Shown here: positions 1 through 6,627 of the stretch, piece after piece
How positions within the stretch are numbered: position 1 is the first letter of the stretch
Layout: each line of letters opens with the position of its first letter
Source: an uncultured Eubacteriales bacterium
GTDB taxonomy: Bacteria; Bacillota; Clostridia; Monoglobales; Monoglobaceae
DNA length: 8,036 bases
Direction: 5' to 3'
Assembly (NCBI GenBank): GCA_958346135.1
Contig: CATVQN010000037.1
Location: 1 to 8,036 of the forward strand
The notes under the pieces: generated by a model
The model's database searches: none
The model's input: the letters and a program-made list of their open reading frames with translations, nothing else
Told to the model about the DNA's origin: nothing
Position numbers and translations under genes: made by a program

Positions 1-1417
1 GATATCGTACCTTGACACCCATCTCTTCAAAGTATTCCGTCAGCCGCTCTGCCATTTTTTTTGTCAAAGTGGTCACCAGAACCCTCTCGTCCCGCTTGCT
101 TCGTGCAACAATCTCACCATAGAGATCATCCACCTGTCCGGTGATGGGCCGCACTTCAATCTCCGGATCCAAAAGCCCGGTGGGCCGGATAATCTGCTCC
201 ACAATCTGAGAGGACTGCCCCTTTTCAAACTCCGCCGGCGTGGCACTGACAAAGACCGCCTGATTGAGCTTAGCGTAAAACTCGTCGAAGGTCAGCGGCC
301 GGTTATCAAAGGCCGACGGCAGACGAAAGCCGTAGTTCACTAAATTCTCCTTTCGGGAACGGTCACCGGCAAACATGGCCCGCACCTGGGGCAGCGTCAC
401 ATGGGACTCATCCACAAACAAAAGAAAATCCTTAGGAAGATAATCAATCAAGGTAAAGGGCGGACTTCCCGGTGCCCGGCCGCTGATATGCCGGGAATAA
501 TTCTCGATTCCGTTACAGAATCCGGTCTCCCGCATCATTTCAATATCATAGTGCGTCCGCTGTTCCAGCCGCTGTGCCTCCACCAGCTTATTTTCACTGC
601 GCAGCTCGCAGAGCCGCAGCTTTAGCTCTTCTTCGATACTTTCAATGGCTTTCTCACGTTTTTCGGGGGTTGTGACATAGTGAGAAGCAGGATAGATGGC
701 AACGTGCTTGCGCTCTGCAATGATCTCTCCGGTCACCGGATTAAAATCGCAGATTCGATCCACCTCATCGCCGAAAAACTCAATTCGCACTGCATTGGAG
801 GAAGAATCCGAGGGAAAGATGTCCAAAACATCACCGCGCACCCGAAACTTGTTCCGGACAAAATTCATTTCGTTGCGTTCATACTGAATTTCAATCAGCT
901 TGGCAATCACCTCGTCACGATCCTTTTCCATTCCCGGCCGCAGTGATACCACCATATTATTGTAATCAATGGGATCACCAAGTCCGTAAATACAAGAAAC
1001 ACTGGCGACAATAATCACATCTCTGCGCTCAAACAATGCTGCCGTGGCGCTGTGCCGCAGCTTATCAATTTCTTCATTGGTGGACGCATCCTTTTCAATA
1101 TAGGTGTCAGAATGAGGAATATAGGCCTCAGGCTGGTAATAATCGTAATAGGAAACAAAATACTCCACCGCATTATGAGGGAATATCTCCTTAAATTCGC
1201 TGCAAAGCTGTGCAGCGAGGGTCTTGTTATGAGCCAAAACCAAGGTGGGCTTTTGCACCTTTTCAATGACATTTGCCATAGTAAAGGTTTTGCCGCTTCC
1301 GGTTACTCCCATCAAGGTTTGAAATTTTTCACCCTTTAAAATTCCGTCAGCGAGCTTTTCTATCGCCTGGGGCTGGTCTCCCGCCGGCTTATACTTGGAT
1401 ACCACCTGAAAATCCAT
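1..1417 (-). CDS. uvrB: UvrABC excinuclease subunit B, N-terminal 472 residues (cut by window edge)
   Basis: UvrB is the damage-verifying helicase-like subunit of nucleotide excision repair. It is loaded by UvrA, opens DNA at lesions and recruits UvrC for incision. Reading the minus strand gives MDFQVVSKYKPAGDQPQAIE, the typical start of the family. Visible motifs are the Walker A GVTGSGKT (residues 37-44), the LAHNKTLAAQL motif (61-71), the damage-clamping beta-hairpin region beginning YYDYYQPEAY (90-99), the Walker B-type motif DESHVTLPQ (about 336-344) and motif III FVSATPAE. The reading frame stays open to base 1 and stops after VKVRY, so about 190-200 C-terminal residues, including helicase motifs V and VI and the UvrC-contact region, lie outside the window. 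Start choice: ATG at 1417 and ATG at 1423 are both in frame, but GAGGTG abuts 1423 and sits 6 nt before 1417, so 1417 is preferred. The gene is divergent from hrcA. Confidence 0.97.
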   Translation of the reverse strand, partial: MDFQVVSKYKPAGDQPQAIEKLADGILKGEKFQTLMGVTGSGKTFTMANVIEKVQKPTLVLAHNKTLAAQLCSEFKEIFPHNAVEYFVSYYDYYQPEAYIPHSDTYIEKDASTNEEIDKLRHSATAALFERRDVIIVASVSCIYGLGDPIDYNNMVVSLRPGMEKDRDEVIAKLIEIQYERNEMNFVRNKFRVRGDVLDIFPSDSSSNAVRIEFFGDEVDRICDFNPVTGEIIAERKHVAIYPASHYVTTPEKREKAIESIEEELKLRLCELRSENKLVEAQRLEQRTHYDIEMMRETGFCNGIENYSRHISGRAPGSPPFTLIDYLPKDFLLFVDESHVTLPQVRAMFAGDRSRKENLVNYGFRLPSAFDNRPLTFDEFYAKLNQAVFVSATPAEFEKGQSSQIVEQIIRPTGLLDPEIEVRPITGQVDDLYGEIVARSKRDERVLVTTLTKKMAERLTEYFEEMGVKVRY

Positions 1418-1423
1418 ATGCAT

Positions 1424-1429
1424 CACCTC
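1424..1429 (-). promoter_or_regulatory. uvrB ribosome binding site
   Basis: On the minus strand GAGGTG is followed at once by ATG-CAT-ATG. Its position allows proper spacing (6 nt) only for the second ATG, at 1417, and so decides the start in favour of MDFQVV over MHMDFQVV. Confidence 0.7.
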
Positions 1430-1465
1430 GAAGTTTCTTTTTTTGACATGGATTCATAATTTTTG

Positions 1466-1495
1466 ATTATAGCACAGTCCACCGGGAGATTGCAA
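1466..1495 (-). promoter_or_regulatory. uvrB promoter (sigma-A type, extended -10)
   Basis: On the minus strand TTGCAA (1495-1490) is followed after 18 nt by a perfect TATAAT (1471-1466). TATAAT is preceded by TGTGC, which gives an extended -10 (TGn). Transcription should start near 1459, leaving a leader of about 40 nt before the uvrB ATG. I saw no Gram-positive SOS (LexA/DinR) box of the GAAC-N4-GTTC kind near it, so damage induction by that route is not evident from the sequence. Confidence 0.75.
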
Positions 1496-1516
1496 TAGTT
1501 TGCAAAAAGTTTTTAC

Positions 1517-1546
1517 GGAAAATCCTTTCCTGTATTTCCATGGAAA
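1517..1546. repeat. Cluster of four GGAAA/TTTCC half-sites in the uvrB-hrcA divergent region
   Basis: Within 30 bp lie GGAAA (1517-1521), TTTCC (1526-1530), TTTCC (1535-1539) and GGAAA (1542-1546). The first pair forms an inverted repeat with a 4-bp spacer. The second pair forms the perfect 12-bp palindrome TTTCCATGGAAA (1535-1546). The cluster lies about 20-50 bp upstream of the uvrB -35 and about 80 bp upstream of the hrcA -35. It could be a regulator binding site, but AT-rich spacers readily give such repeats. The rest of the divergent region, 1547-1604, is AT-rich with A and T runs and shows no gene. Confidence 0.4.
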
Positions 1547-1604
1547 ATTTTTCATAGGCTTATATATTGAATAAAAACTGCTCCGGATACTCTGATAGAA
1601 TTTG

Positions 1605-1626
1605 TTTAAAATTTTTTTTGAAAAAA
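1605..1626 (+). promoter_or_regulatory. UP element of the hrcA operon promoter
   Basis: Counting from a start at 1664, this stretch covers -59 to -38. It follows the full UP-element consensus (AAA-W-W-T-W-TTTT-n3-AAA) at 13 of 14 defined positions: A run 1608-1611, T run 1612-1619, G, then A run 1621-1627. UP elements contact the C-terminal domain of RNA polymerase alpha and boost promoter strength. The match is seen directly; the function is inferred. Confidence 0.6.
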
Positions 1627-1628
1627 AC

Positions 1629-1657
1629 TTGACAAAACACGCATTGCGTGCTATTCT
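1629..1657 (+). promoter_or_regulatory. hrcA-grpE-dnaK-dnaJ operon promoter (sigma-A type)
   Basis: A perfect -35 TTGACA (1629-1634), a 17-nt spacer and the -10 TATTCT (1652-1657, four of six consensus bases) predict a start near 1664. The CIRCE operator begins about 8 nt downstream, the classic arrangement in which HrcA bound to CIRCE blocks the vegetative promoter. The spacer holds a small palindrome, CACGC-ATT-GCGTG (1638-1650). Confidence 0.85.
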
Positions 1658-1670
1658 AACCATAAAGGTT

Positions 1671-1697
1671 TTAGCACTCTATTAAAGCGAGTGCTAA
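1671..1697 (+). promoter_or_regulatory. CIRCE operator (HrcA binding site)
   Basis: TTAGCACTC, a 9-nt spacer and GAGTGCTAA make an exact copy of the CIRCE consensus (controlling inverted repeat of chaperone expression). HrcA, encoded by the next gene, binds it and represses the operon. When DnaK and GroE are engaged by misfolded proteins, HrcA loses activity and repression is lifted; in Bacillus, GroE is the partner that keeps HrcA active. The repeat lies in the transcribed leader, so it can also form a 9-bp stem at the 5' end of the mRNA. Confidence 0.97.
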
Positions 1698-1731
1698 CAA
1701 TGCAAAAAATTATTTTGGAGGAGCTGATACC

Positions 1732-2838
1732 ATGGCCTTAGATGACCGTAAAAAATCAATACTTCGTGCCATTGTGGAAGGTTATATCCAAAATGCGGAA
1801 CCGGTGGGTTCCAGAAGTATTGCAAAGAACACAGATTTGAATTTAAGTGCTGCTACCATTCGAAACGAGATGGGTGATTTGGAGGAGATGGGCTTTTTAG
1901 TACAGCCGCATACCTCTGCCGGTCGGATTCCGTCCAGTCAGGGATTTCGCTTCTATGTTGACAGCCTGATGGAACGTTATCGGATGACAGCTGCTGAAAT
2001 CCAGCAGATGCGCGGGGCCATGCTCAACAAAATCCGAGAGCTGGATAACATTGTTAAAGATGTTTCGGCGGCTTTTTCCAACATTACCAACCTTCCCACC
2101 TTTGGGATGGTTCCCACCATTGAATACGGAGCCATTAAAGCCATTAAGCTGGTTTCTATTGATGAAAAAACCATTATGGTCATTGTCTCGGACAGTTCCG
2201 GACTGATAAAAAATAAAATGCTTCGTCTCAGAGAGTCAGTCAGCGATGATTTTCTGACGCAGCTCAATGAGGTTTTCAACGAAAATCTGGTGGGTTATAC
2301 CCGATCTGAAATCAACCTGGATCATATCATCGAGGTGCTCAACGCCGTTGGCGGAAACCACGAGATTTTAACCTCGGTGCTGGAGCTGGTTCACGAGGCA
2401 ATTTCAGAAATCGACAAGCGGGAAGTTTACATGGAGGGAAGCACCAACATCCTCCGCTTTCCGGAATATAACGACATCACAAAAATCAAGGAAATTCTTG
2501 AATTTTTTGATGATAAAGATAATCTGGGAGCGCTGGTAAAGCGTCTGCCGGATGTCAAAGACGGCGAGGTAAAGGTTTTCATCGGGGATGAAAACGAGCT
2601 CCCGCAGCTTAAACACAACAGCGTGGTACTGTCCACCTACAAAGCAGGGCCGAATCTCACCGGCGTCATCGGCGTGATCGGTCCCATGCGCATGAATTAT
2701 TCTAAGGTGGTATCCGGCGTGGGATTCTTCTCCAAACAACTCGGAGAGGTGCTCAGTGAACGCCTAGAAGGAGGTCCACCTCCGGATGCACCCGGTATTT
2801 CGGACGGCACTCACAAAGGAGATGAAAAACATGAGTAA
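1732..2838 (+). CDS. hrcA: Heat-inducible transcription repressor HrcA
   Basis: HrcA represses class I heat-shock genes by binding CIRCE; a perfect CIRCE lies 35 bp upstream, so the gene is autoregulated. The N-terminal winged helix-turn-helix is clear (about residues 1-78), with EPVGSRSIA (23-31), SAATIRNEMGDLEEMGFL (39-56) and the wing motif HTSAGRIPSSQGFRFYVD (60-77). The middle is the GAF-like dimerisation and inserted domain. The conserved C-terminal block IGVIGPMRMNYSKV is followed by FFSKQLGEVLSE. The start at 1732 has GGAGGAG 8 nt upstream. At 368 residues it is somewhat longer than the usual 340-350, mostly through a Gly/Pro/Asp-rich tail of about 20 residues after LSERLEGG, ending KGDEKHE. 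That tail overlaps the grpE start signals, so it may exist because of them. The stop codon overlaps the grpE ATG (ATGAGTAA). Confidence 0.97.
   Translation: MALDDRKKSILRAIVEGYIQNAEPVGSRSIAKNTDLNLSAATIRNEMGDLEEMGFLVQPHTSAGRIPSSQGFRFYVDSLMERYRMTAAEIQQMRGAMLNKIRELDNIVKDVSAAFSNITNLPTFGMVPTIEYGAIKAIKLVSIDEKTIMVIVSDSSGLIKNKMLRLRESVSDDFLTQLNEVFNENLVGYTRSEINLDHIIEVLNAVGGNHEILTSVLELVHEAISEIDKREVYMEGSTNILRFPEYNDITKIKEILEFFDDKDNLGALVKRLPDVKDGEVKVFIGDENELPQLKHNSVVLSTYKAGPNLTGVIGVIGPMRMNYSKVVSGVGFFSKQLGEVLSERLEGGPPPDAPGISDGTHKGDEKHE
2766..2785 (+). promoter_or_regulatory. Strong Shine-Dalgarno in a small hairpin, upstream alternative start of grpE
   Basis: AGAAGGAGGT (2766-2775) is a near-perfect anti-16S match inside the hrcA 3' end. 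It lies 11 nt before an in-frame ATG at 2786 that would add 15 residues (MHPVFRTALTKEMKN) to GrpE. GGAGG (2770-2774) can pair with CCTCC (2779-2783) around the loop TCCA, which would hide the ribosome site in the mRNA. Whether it is used is unknown. Confidence 0.4.
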
Positions 2839-3421
2839 AAAACAAAAAGAGGAATCGCAGACATCAAAAAAGGAAGAAACTGCTTCTAGCGCTGAGCAAA
2901 CCACTGAGCAGGAAAATCCGGCGCCGGCACAGGACACAGCAGCCAAGGATGCCGAAAAACCTGTAAAAGAGGAAAAGACACCGCTTGAAAAAGCCGAGGA
3001 GACCGTTTCGAATCTAACCGACCGTCTCATGCGGACAGCTGCGGAATTTGATAATTTCAAAAAGCGCTCCGCGCGGGAAAAGGACGAGGTTTACGGCACC
3101 GCAGTTTGTGACACTGTTGCAAAATTTCTGCCGGTTCTGGATAATCTGGAACGGGCGGTTAGCGCCGGTGAGGACAGCGGTGATGCGGGCGGTGTTCTGG
3201 ATGGCGTTAAGATGGTGAAAAAACAATTTGAGGATGCATTGGCGGAGATTGGAGTTTCTCCCATTGAGGCTGTTGGCAGCTCCTTTGATCCGGAAAAACA
3301 TAACGCCGTTATGACAGCCGAAAGCGACCAGGATGAGAACACTGTTCTGGAAGAATTTATGAAAGGCTATGTCTATAAAGGTAAAATAATCCGGCACTCT
3401 ATGGTAAAGGTAAGCAGTTAG
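2831..3421 (+). CDS. grpE: Nucleotide exchange factor GrpE
   Basis: GrpE is the homodimeric exchange factor that drives ADP release from DnaK and so resets the Hsp70 cycle in the cytoplasm. The 196-residue protein has a charged, low-complexity N-terminus rich in Lys, Glu, Ala and Thr (residues 1-58). The long coiled-coil helix follows, with the family core LMRTAAEFDNFKKRSAREKD (66-85), then the four-helix-bundle region (FLPVLDNLERAV, 99-110). The C-terminal beta-domain carries the signature SFDPEKHNAV (151-160) and ends VYKGKIIRHSMVKVS. The preferred start at 2831 has AAAGGAG (2815-2821) 9 nt upstream and overlaps the hrcA stop by 8 nt, suggesting translational coupling. An in-frame ATG at 2822 lies inside that ribosome site. 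Another, at 2786, has its own strong site and would give 211 residues. The dnaK gene follows after a 68-bp AT-rich gap with no convincing promoter or terminator. Confidence 0.95.
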   Translation: MSKKQKEESQTSKKEETASSAEQTTEQENPAPAQDTAAKDAEKPVKEEKTPLEKAEETVSNLTDRLMRTAAEFDNFKKRSAREKDEVYGTAVCDTVAKFLPVLDNLERAVSAGEDSGDAGGVLDGVKMVKKQFEDALAEIGVSPIEAVGSSFDPEKHNAVMTAESDQDENTVLEEFMKGYVYKGKIIRHSMVKVSS

Positions 3422-3489
3422 GCTTTACAGTCTATTTTATATTAAATGATGTAACCAATTTTCTATTTATTGAGAAAGGATGATAAATT

Positions 3490-5343
3490 ATGGGAAAAAT
3501 TATCGGTATTGACTTGGGAACAACAAACTCTTGTGTGGCGGTAATGGAAGGCGGCGAACCTACTGTTATAACCAATCCGGAAGGCGCCAGAACTACTCCG
3601 TCTGTTGTTGCGTTCACCAAAACAGGCGAGCGTCTGGTAGGTCAGGTGGCAAAGCGTCAGGCAATTACCAATCCGGATCGTACCATCAGCTCTATCAAGC
3701 GTGATATGGGCACCGACCGCAAGGTAAGCATCGATGACAAGAACTACTCTCCGCAGGAGATTTCGGCCATGATTCTGCAAAAGCTGAAGGCAGACGCAGA
3801 GGCATACCTCGGCGAGACAATTTCGCAGGCAGTTATTACCGTGCCCGCTTATTTCAGTGATGCACAGCGTCAGGCAACCAAGGACGCCGGAAAGATTGCA
3901 GGCCTTGAGGTACTGCGTATTATCAACGAGCCGACGGCTGCCGCTCTGGCTTATGGTCTTGAAAAGGATTCCGATCAGAAAATCATGGTATACGACCTTG
4001 GCGGCGGTACCTTCGATGTTTCTATTTTGGAGATTGGCGACGGCGTATTCGAGGTTCTGGCAACCAGCGGTAATAACCGTTTGGGCGGTGATGACTTTGA
4101 TGATAAGATTATGAATTATCTGGCAGATGAATTCCAGAAGGAAAACGGCATCGATCTCCGTCAGGACAAGATGGCGCTCCAGAGATTAAAGGAAGCTGCT
4201 GAGAAAGCCAAGATTGAACTTTCCGGTGTAACCACCTCGAATGTAAATCTTCCGTTTATCACGGCTGATACTACCGGTCCGAAGCATCTGGATATCACCA
4301 TTACGCGAGCACAGTTTGATGCACTGACCTCTGACCTGGTAGAAAAGACCATGGAGCCGACCCGCAATGCTCTGCGTGATGCAAACCTGTCCCCCAGTGA
4401 TATTGATAAAGTTTTACTGGTCGGCGGTTCATCCAGAATCCCGGCTGTACAGGAAGCCGTGCAGAAATTTATCGGCAAAGAACCGCATAAGGGCATCAAC
4501 CCCGACGAATGTGTTGCCATCGGTGCATCCATCCAGGCCGGTGTTCTCGCCGGTGATGTAGAGGATTTGGTACTTCTCGATGTTACCCCTCTTTCTCTCG
4601 GCATTGAAACTATGGGCGGCGTATTTACCAAATTGATTGATCGGAATACCACCATTCCTACCAAAAAGAGTCAGGTATTCTCTACCGCAGCTGACGGACA
4701 GACCAGCGTAGAAGTTCATGTTCTCCAGGGCGAGCGGGAAATGGCAGCCTATAACAAGACCTTAGGACGGTTCAGTCTTAATAATATTCCGCCGGCACCC
4801 CGGGGTGTTCCGCAGATTGAGGTCACCTTCGATATTGATGCAAACGGTATTGTAAAGGTAACCGCAAAAGACTTGGGTACCGGTCAGCAGCAGGATATCA
4901 CCATTACCTCCTCCACCAACCTCTCCGATGCCGATATTGAAAAAGCAGTCAAAGAGGCAGAGCAATTCGCTGCAGAGGATAAAAAACGTAAAGAAGAGGT
5001 TGACGTTCGGAACAACGCCGACAATATGGTATATCAGACCGAGAAAACCTTGGGTGAAATCGGCGATAAGATTGATGCCTCTGAAAAATCTGCTATTCAA
5101 GCAGAGGTAGATAAGCTGAAAGAGCTGCTGAAAGCATCTCCCATCGATGTGGAGGCAGTAAAGAAACAAACAGAGGCTGTTTCCCAGAAATTCTATGCGG
5201 TATCCGAGAAGCTCTATGCCGCAGCGCAGCAAGCGCAGCAGGCACAGGGCGGTGCGGCTCCCGGCGGCAATGCACAACAGGGTGCGCCCAATGACAATGT
5301 CGTAGATGCAGAATATACCGAGGTAGACGACAACAATAAATAA
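3490..5343 (+). CDS. dnaK: Hsp70 chaperone DnaK
   Basis: DnaK is the ATP-driven cytoplasmic Hsp70 chaperone. It binds exposed hydrophobic segments of unfolded proteins together with DnaJ and GrpE. All landmarks are present: phosphate loop 1 IDLGTTNS (6-13), VPAYFSDAQRQATKDAG (from 118), EPTAAALAYG (147-156), phosphate loop 2 YDLGGGTFDVS (168-178), the adenosine motif VLLVGGSSRIPAVQ, the interdomain linker DLVLLDVTPLSLG (from 359), the substrate-binding beta-sandwich, the helical lid and a Gln/Ala/Gly-rich disordered tail ending AEYTEVDDNNK. The nucleotide-binding domain lacks the roughly 23-residue insertion seen after SIKR in proteobacterial DnaK, a known signature of Gram-positive-type proteins. 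The 617-residue length fits the family. AAAGGATGA upstream gives 9-nt spacing from AGGA to the ATG. The gene lies in the HrcA-controlled operon between grpE and dnaJ. Confidence 0.98.
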   Translation: MGKIIGIDLGTTNSCVAVMEGGEPTVITNPEGARTTPSVVAFTKTGERLVGQVAKRQAITNPDRTISSIKRDMGTDRKVSIDDKNYSPQEISAMILQKLKADAEAYLGETISQAVITVPAYFSDAQRQATKDAGKIAGLEVLRIINEPTAAALAYGLEKDSDQKIMVYDLGGGTFDVSILEIGDGVFEVLATSGNNRLGGDDFDDKIMNYLADEFQKENGIDLRQDKMALQRLKEAAEKAKIELSGVTTSNVNLPFITADTTGPKHLDITITRAQFDALTSDLVEKTMEPTRNALRDANLSPSDIDKVLLVGGSSRIPAVQEAVQKFIGKEPHKGINPDECVAIGASIQAGVLAGDVEDLVLLDVTPLSLGIETMGGVFTKLIDRNTTIPTKKSQVFSTAADGQTSVEVHVLQGEREMAAYNKTLGRFSLNNIPPAPRGVPQIEVTFDIDANGIVKVTAKDLGTGQQQDITITSSTNLSDADIEKAVKEAEQFAAEDKKRKEEVDVRNNADNMVYQTEKTLGEIGDKIDASEKSAIQAEVDKLKELLKASPIDVEAVKKQTEAVSQKFYAVSEKLYAAAQQAQQAQGGAAPGGNAQQGAPNDNVVDAEYTEVDDNNK

Positions 5344-5360
5344 CAGATTCCAGGCAAATT

Positions 5361-5383
5361 AGGCGGACAGCTTTTGTCCGCCT
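5361..5383 (+). promoter_or_regulatory. Intercistronic stem-loop between dnaK and dnaJ
   Basis: AGGCGGACA (5361-5369) pairs perfectly with TGTCCGCCT (5375-5383) around the loop GCTTT, giving a 9-bp GC-rich stem. It is followed by GTTTGCGG, not a U run, so it is a poor intrinsic terminator. It may protect the 3' end of the dnaK message or set a processing site that makes dnaK more abundant than dnaJ. The structure is seen; its role is inferred. Confidence 0.7.
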
Positions 5384-5410
5384 GTTTGCGGATAAAACGA
5401 GGTTATTGCT

Positions 5411-6556
5411 ATGGCAGATAAAAGAGATTATTACGAGGTTCTCGGGGTTGACAAAAATGCCACCCCCGACGAGATAAAAAAAGCCTATCGTAAACTGGCA
5501 AAAAAATATCATCCGGACTTGAATCCGGATGATAAAGAAGGCGCTGAACAAAAATTCAAAGAGGCAACCGAAGCCTACGAGGTATTAAGCGACGCCGAAA
5601 AAAAGCAAAAGTATGATCAATTTGGTCATGCGGCCTTTGATCCGACCGCCGGCGGTGGCTATGGCGGTGGCGGTTTCGGCGGCTTTGACGGTTTCGATAT
5701 GGGCGATATTTTCAACAGCTTTTTCGGCGGCGGATTTGGCGGCGGTCAACGCTCCAACGCCAACGCCCCGCAGCGCGGACGGGACATCACCTATAATCTG
5801 GATCTGACCTTTGAAGAAGCCTGCTTCGGAGCAGAAAAGGACGTTACTGTCAACCATTTGGAACGCTGTCCCTCCTGTCAAGGCTCCGGTGCGGCAGCCG
5901 GAACTTCTCCGGAGACCTGTCCCGCCTGTCACGGAACCGGTCAGGTACGCTCCGTTCAGCGAACAGCCTTTGGAAGCTTTCAGAGCGTTCGTCCCTGTGA
6001 TTCCTGCGGAGGACGCGGTACCATTATCAAAACCCCCTGTGCCGCCTGTCACGGCGAAGGAAGTGTACGGAAACCCAAAAAGGTTCGGGTAAAAATCCCG
6101 GCAGGTATTGATGACGGACAGCAGGTATATGTTCGGGGCGAGGGCGATGCCGGCAGCAAGGGCGGACCCAGCGGAGATCTGATTTTAAATATCCGGGTAC
6201 GTCGGCACAAACTATTTGTACGGCAGGGCTATGATATACTCTGTGACTACCCGATCTCTTTTGTACAGGCTGCACTTGGTGCAGAGGTGCAGGTGCCCAC
6301 GGTAGACGGTAAAGTTTCCTATCATATTCCGGAAGGAACCCAACCCAATACGGTTTTTCGGCTCCGTGGCAAGGGCATTCCCAAAATCAACTCCACCCAA
6401 AGAGGCGATCAATATGTCACCATCAAGGTGGAAATTCCAAAAGGCTTAAACGAAAAGCAAAAGGATTTGCTCCGGCATTTTGATGAAAATGTGGATGCGT
6501 CAAAATATAAACAGAGCAAAACATTCTTTGAAAAAATGCGCGAAATATTTAAATAA
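5411..6556 (+). CDS. dnaJ: J-domain co-chaperone DnaJ
   Basis: DnaJ (Hsp40, class A) delivers unfolded substrates to DnaK and stimulates its ATPase. The 381-residue protein has the full domain order. The J domain (about 1-70) carries HPD at 34-36. The Gly/Phe-rich linker (about 79-112) includes a DIF motif (99-101). The cysteine-rich zinc domain has all four repeats: CPSCQGSG (153), CPACHGTG (170), CDSCGGRG (196) and CAACHGEG (210). Two C-terminal beta-sandwich substrate-binding domains follow, with KVRVKIPAGIDDGQQVYVRGEGD and FRLRGKGIP, then the dimerisation tail. No cysteine or HPD residue is missing. The start has GAGG 8 nt upstream. It lies 67 bp after dnaK, separated by a stem-loop, and a probable terminator follows it. 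Confidence 0.98.
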   Translation: MADKRDYYEVLGVDKNATPDEIKKAYRKLAKKYHPDLNPDDKEGAEQKFKEATEAYEVLSDAEKKQKYDQFGHAAFDPTAGGGYGGGGFGGFDGFDMGDIFNSFFGGGFGGGQRSNANAPQRGRDITYNLDLTFEEACFGAEKDVTVNHLERCPSCQGSGAAAGTSPETCPACHGTGQVRSVQRTAFGSFQSVRPCDSCGGRGTIIKTPCAACHGEGSVRKPKKVRVKIPAGIDDGQQVYVRGEGDAGSKGGPSGDLILNIRVRRHKLFVRQGYDILCDYPISFVQAALGAEVQVPTVDGKVSYHIPEGTQPNTVFRLRGKGIPKINSTQRGDQYVTIKVEIPKGLNEKQKDLLRHFDENVDASKYKQSKTFFEKMREIFK

Positions 6557-6566
6557 TGACAGAATC

Positions 6567-6594
6567 AAAACGCCGACCGTGACGCCGGCGTTTT
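6567..6594 (+). terminator. Probable intrinsic terminator after dnaJ
   Basis: AAAACGCCG (6567-6575) and CGGCGTTTT (6586-6594) are perfect inverted repeats around a 10-nt loop, 10 nt after the dnaJ stop. The GC core is only 5 bp and the T run only four, so it is probably partial and lets some transcripts run on into prmA. The A/T flanks make it nearly symmetrical, but no convergent gene is present. Confidence 0.65.
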
Positions 6595-6607
6595 CGCTGT
6601 GTATACA
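6579..6607 (+). promoter_or_regulatory. Weak candidate promoter for prmA, overlapping the dnaJ terminator
   Basis: GTGACG (6579-6584), a 17-nt spacer and TATACA (6602-6607) each match the sigma-A hexamers at four of six bases. A start near 6614 would fall inside the prmA ribosome-site region, leaving a very short leader, which argues against it. It is listed because it is the only promoter-like signal between dnaJ and prmA. Confidence 0.2.
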
Positions 6608-6627
6608 TAAAAGAAAGGATCAGTGCT

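Noticed and set aside
401..1339. Several plus-strand open frames of 60-95 codons opposite uvrB
   Set aside because: uvrB is clear and uninterrupted on the minus strand; these frames lack ribosome sites and recognisable motifs.
1454..1663. 69-codon open frame on the minus strand in the uvrB-hrcA spacer
   Set aside because: It has no ribosome site before its ATG, runs through both promoters and shows the Lys/Phe/Ser-rich make-up of translated AT-rich spacer.
3424..3489. Possible promoter before dnaK (TTTACA at 3424-3429)
   Set aside because: No acceptable -10 lies at 16-18 nt; the only TATAAT-like bases are 8-12 nt away. The AT-rich gap carries just the dnaK ribosome site.
4161..4664. 167-codon open frame antisense to dnaK
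   Set aside because: Long antisense frames are a known by-product of dnaK codon use; there is no start signal and it resembles no family I know.
5585..6052. 155-codon open frame antisense to dnaJ, Gly/Thr/Ala-rich
   Set aside because: It mirrors the Gly/Phe and zinc-finger repeats of dnaJ, which is intact on the other strand.
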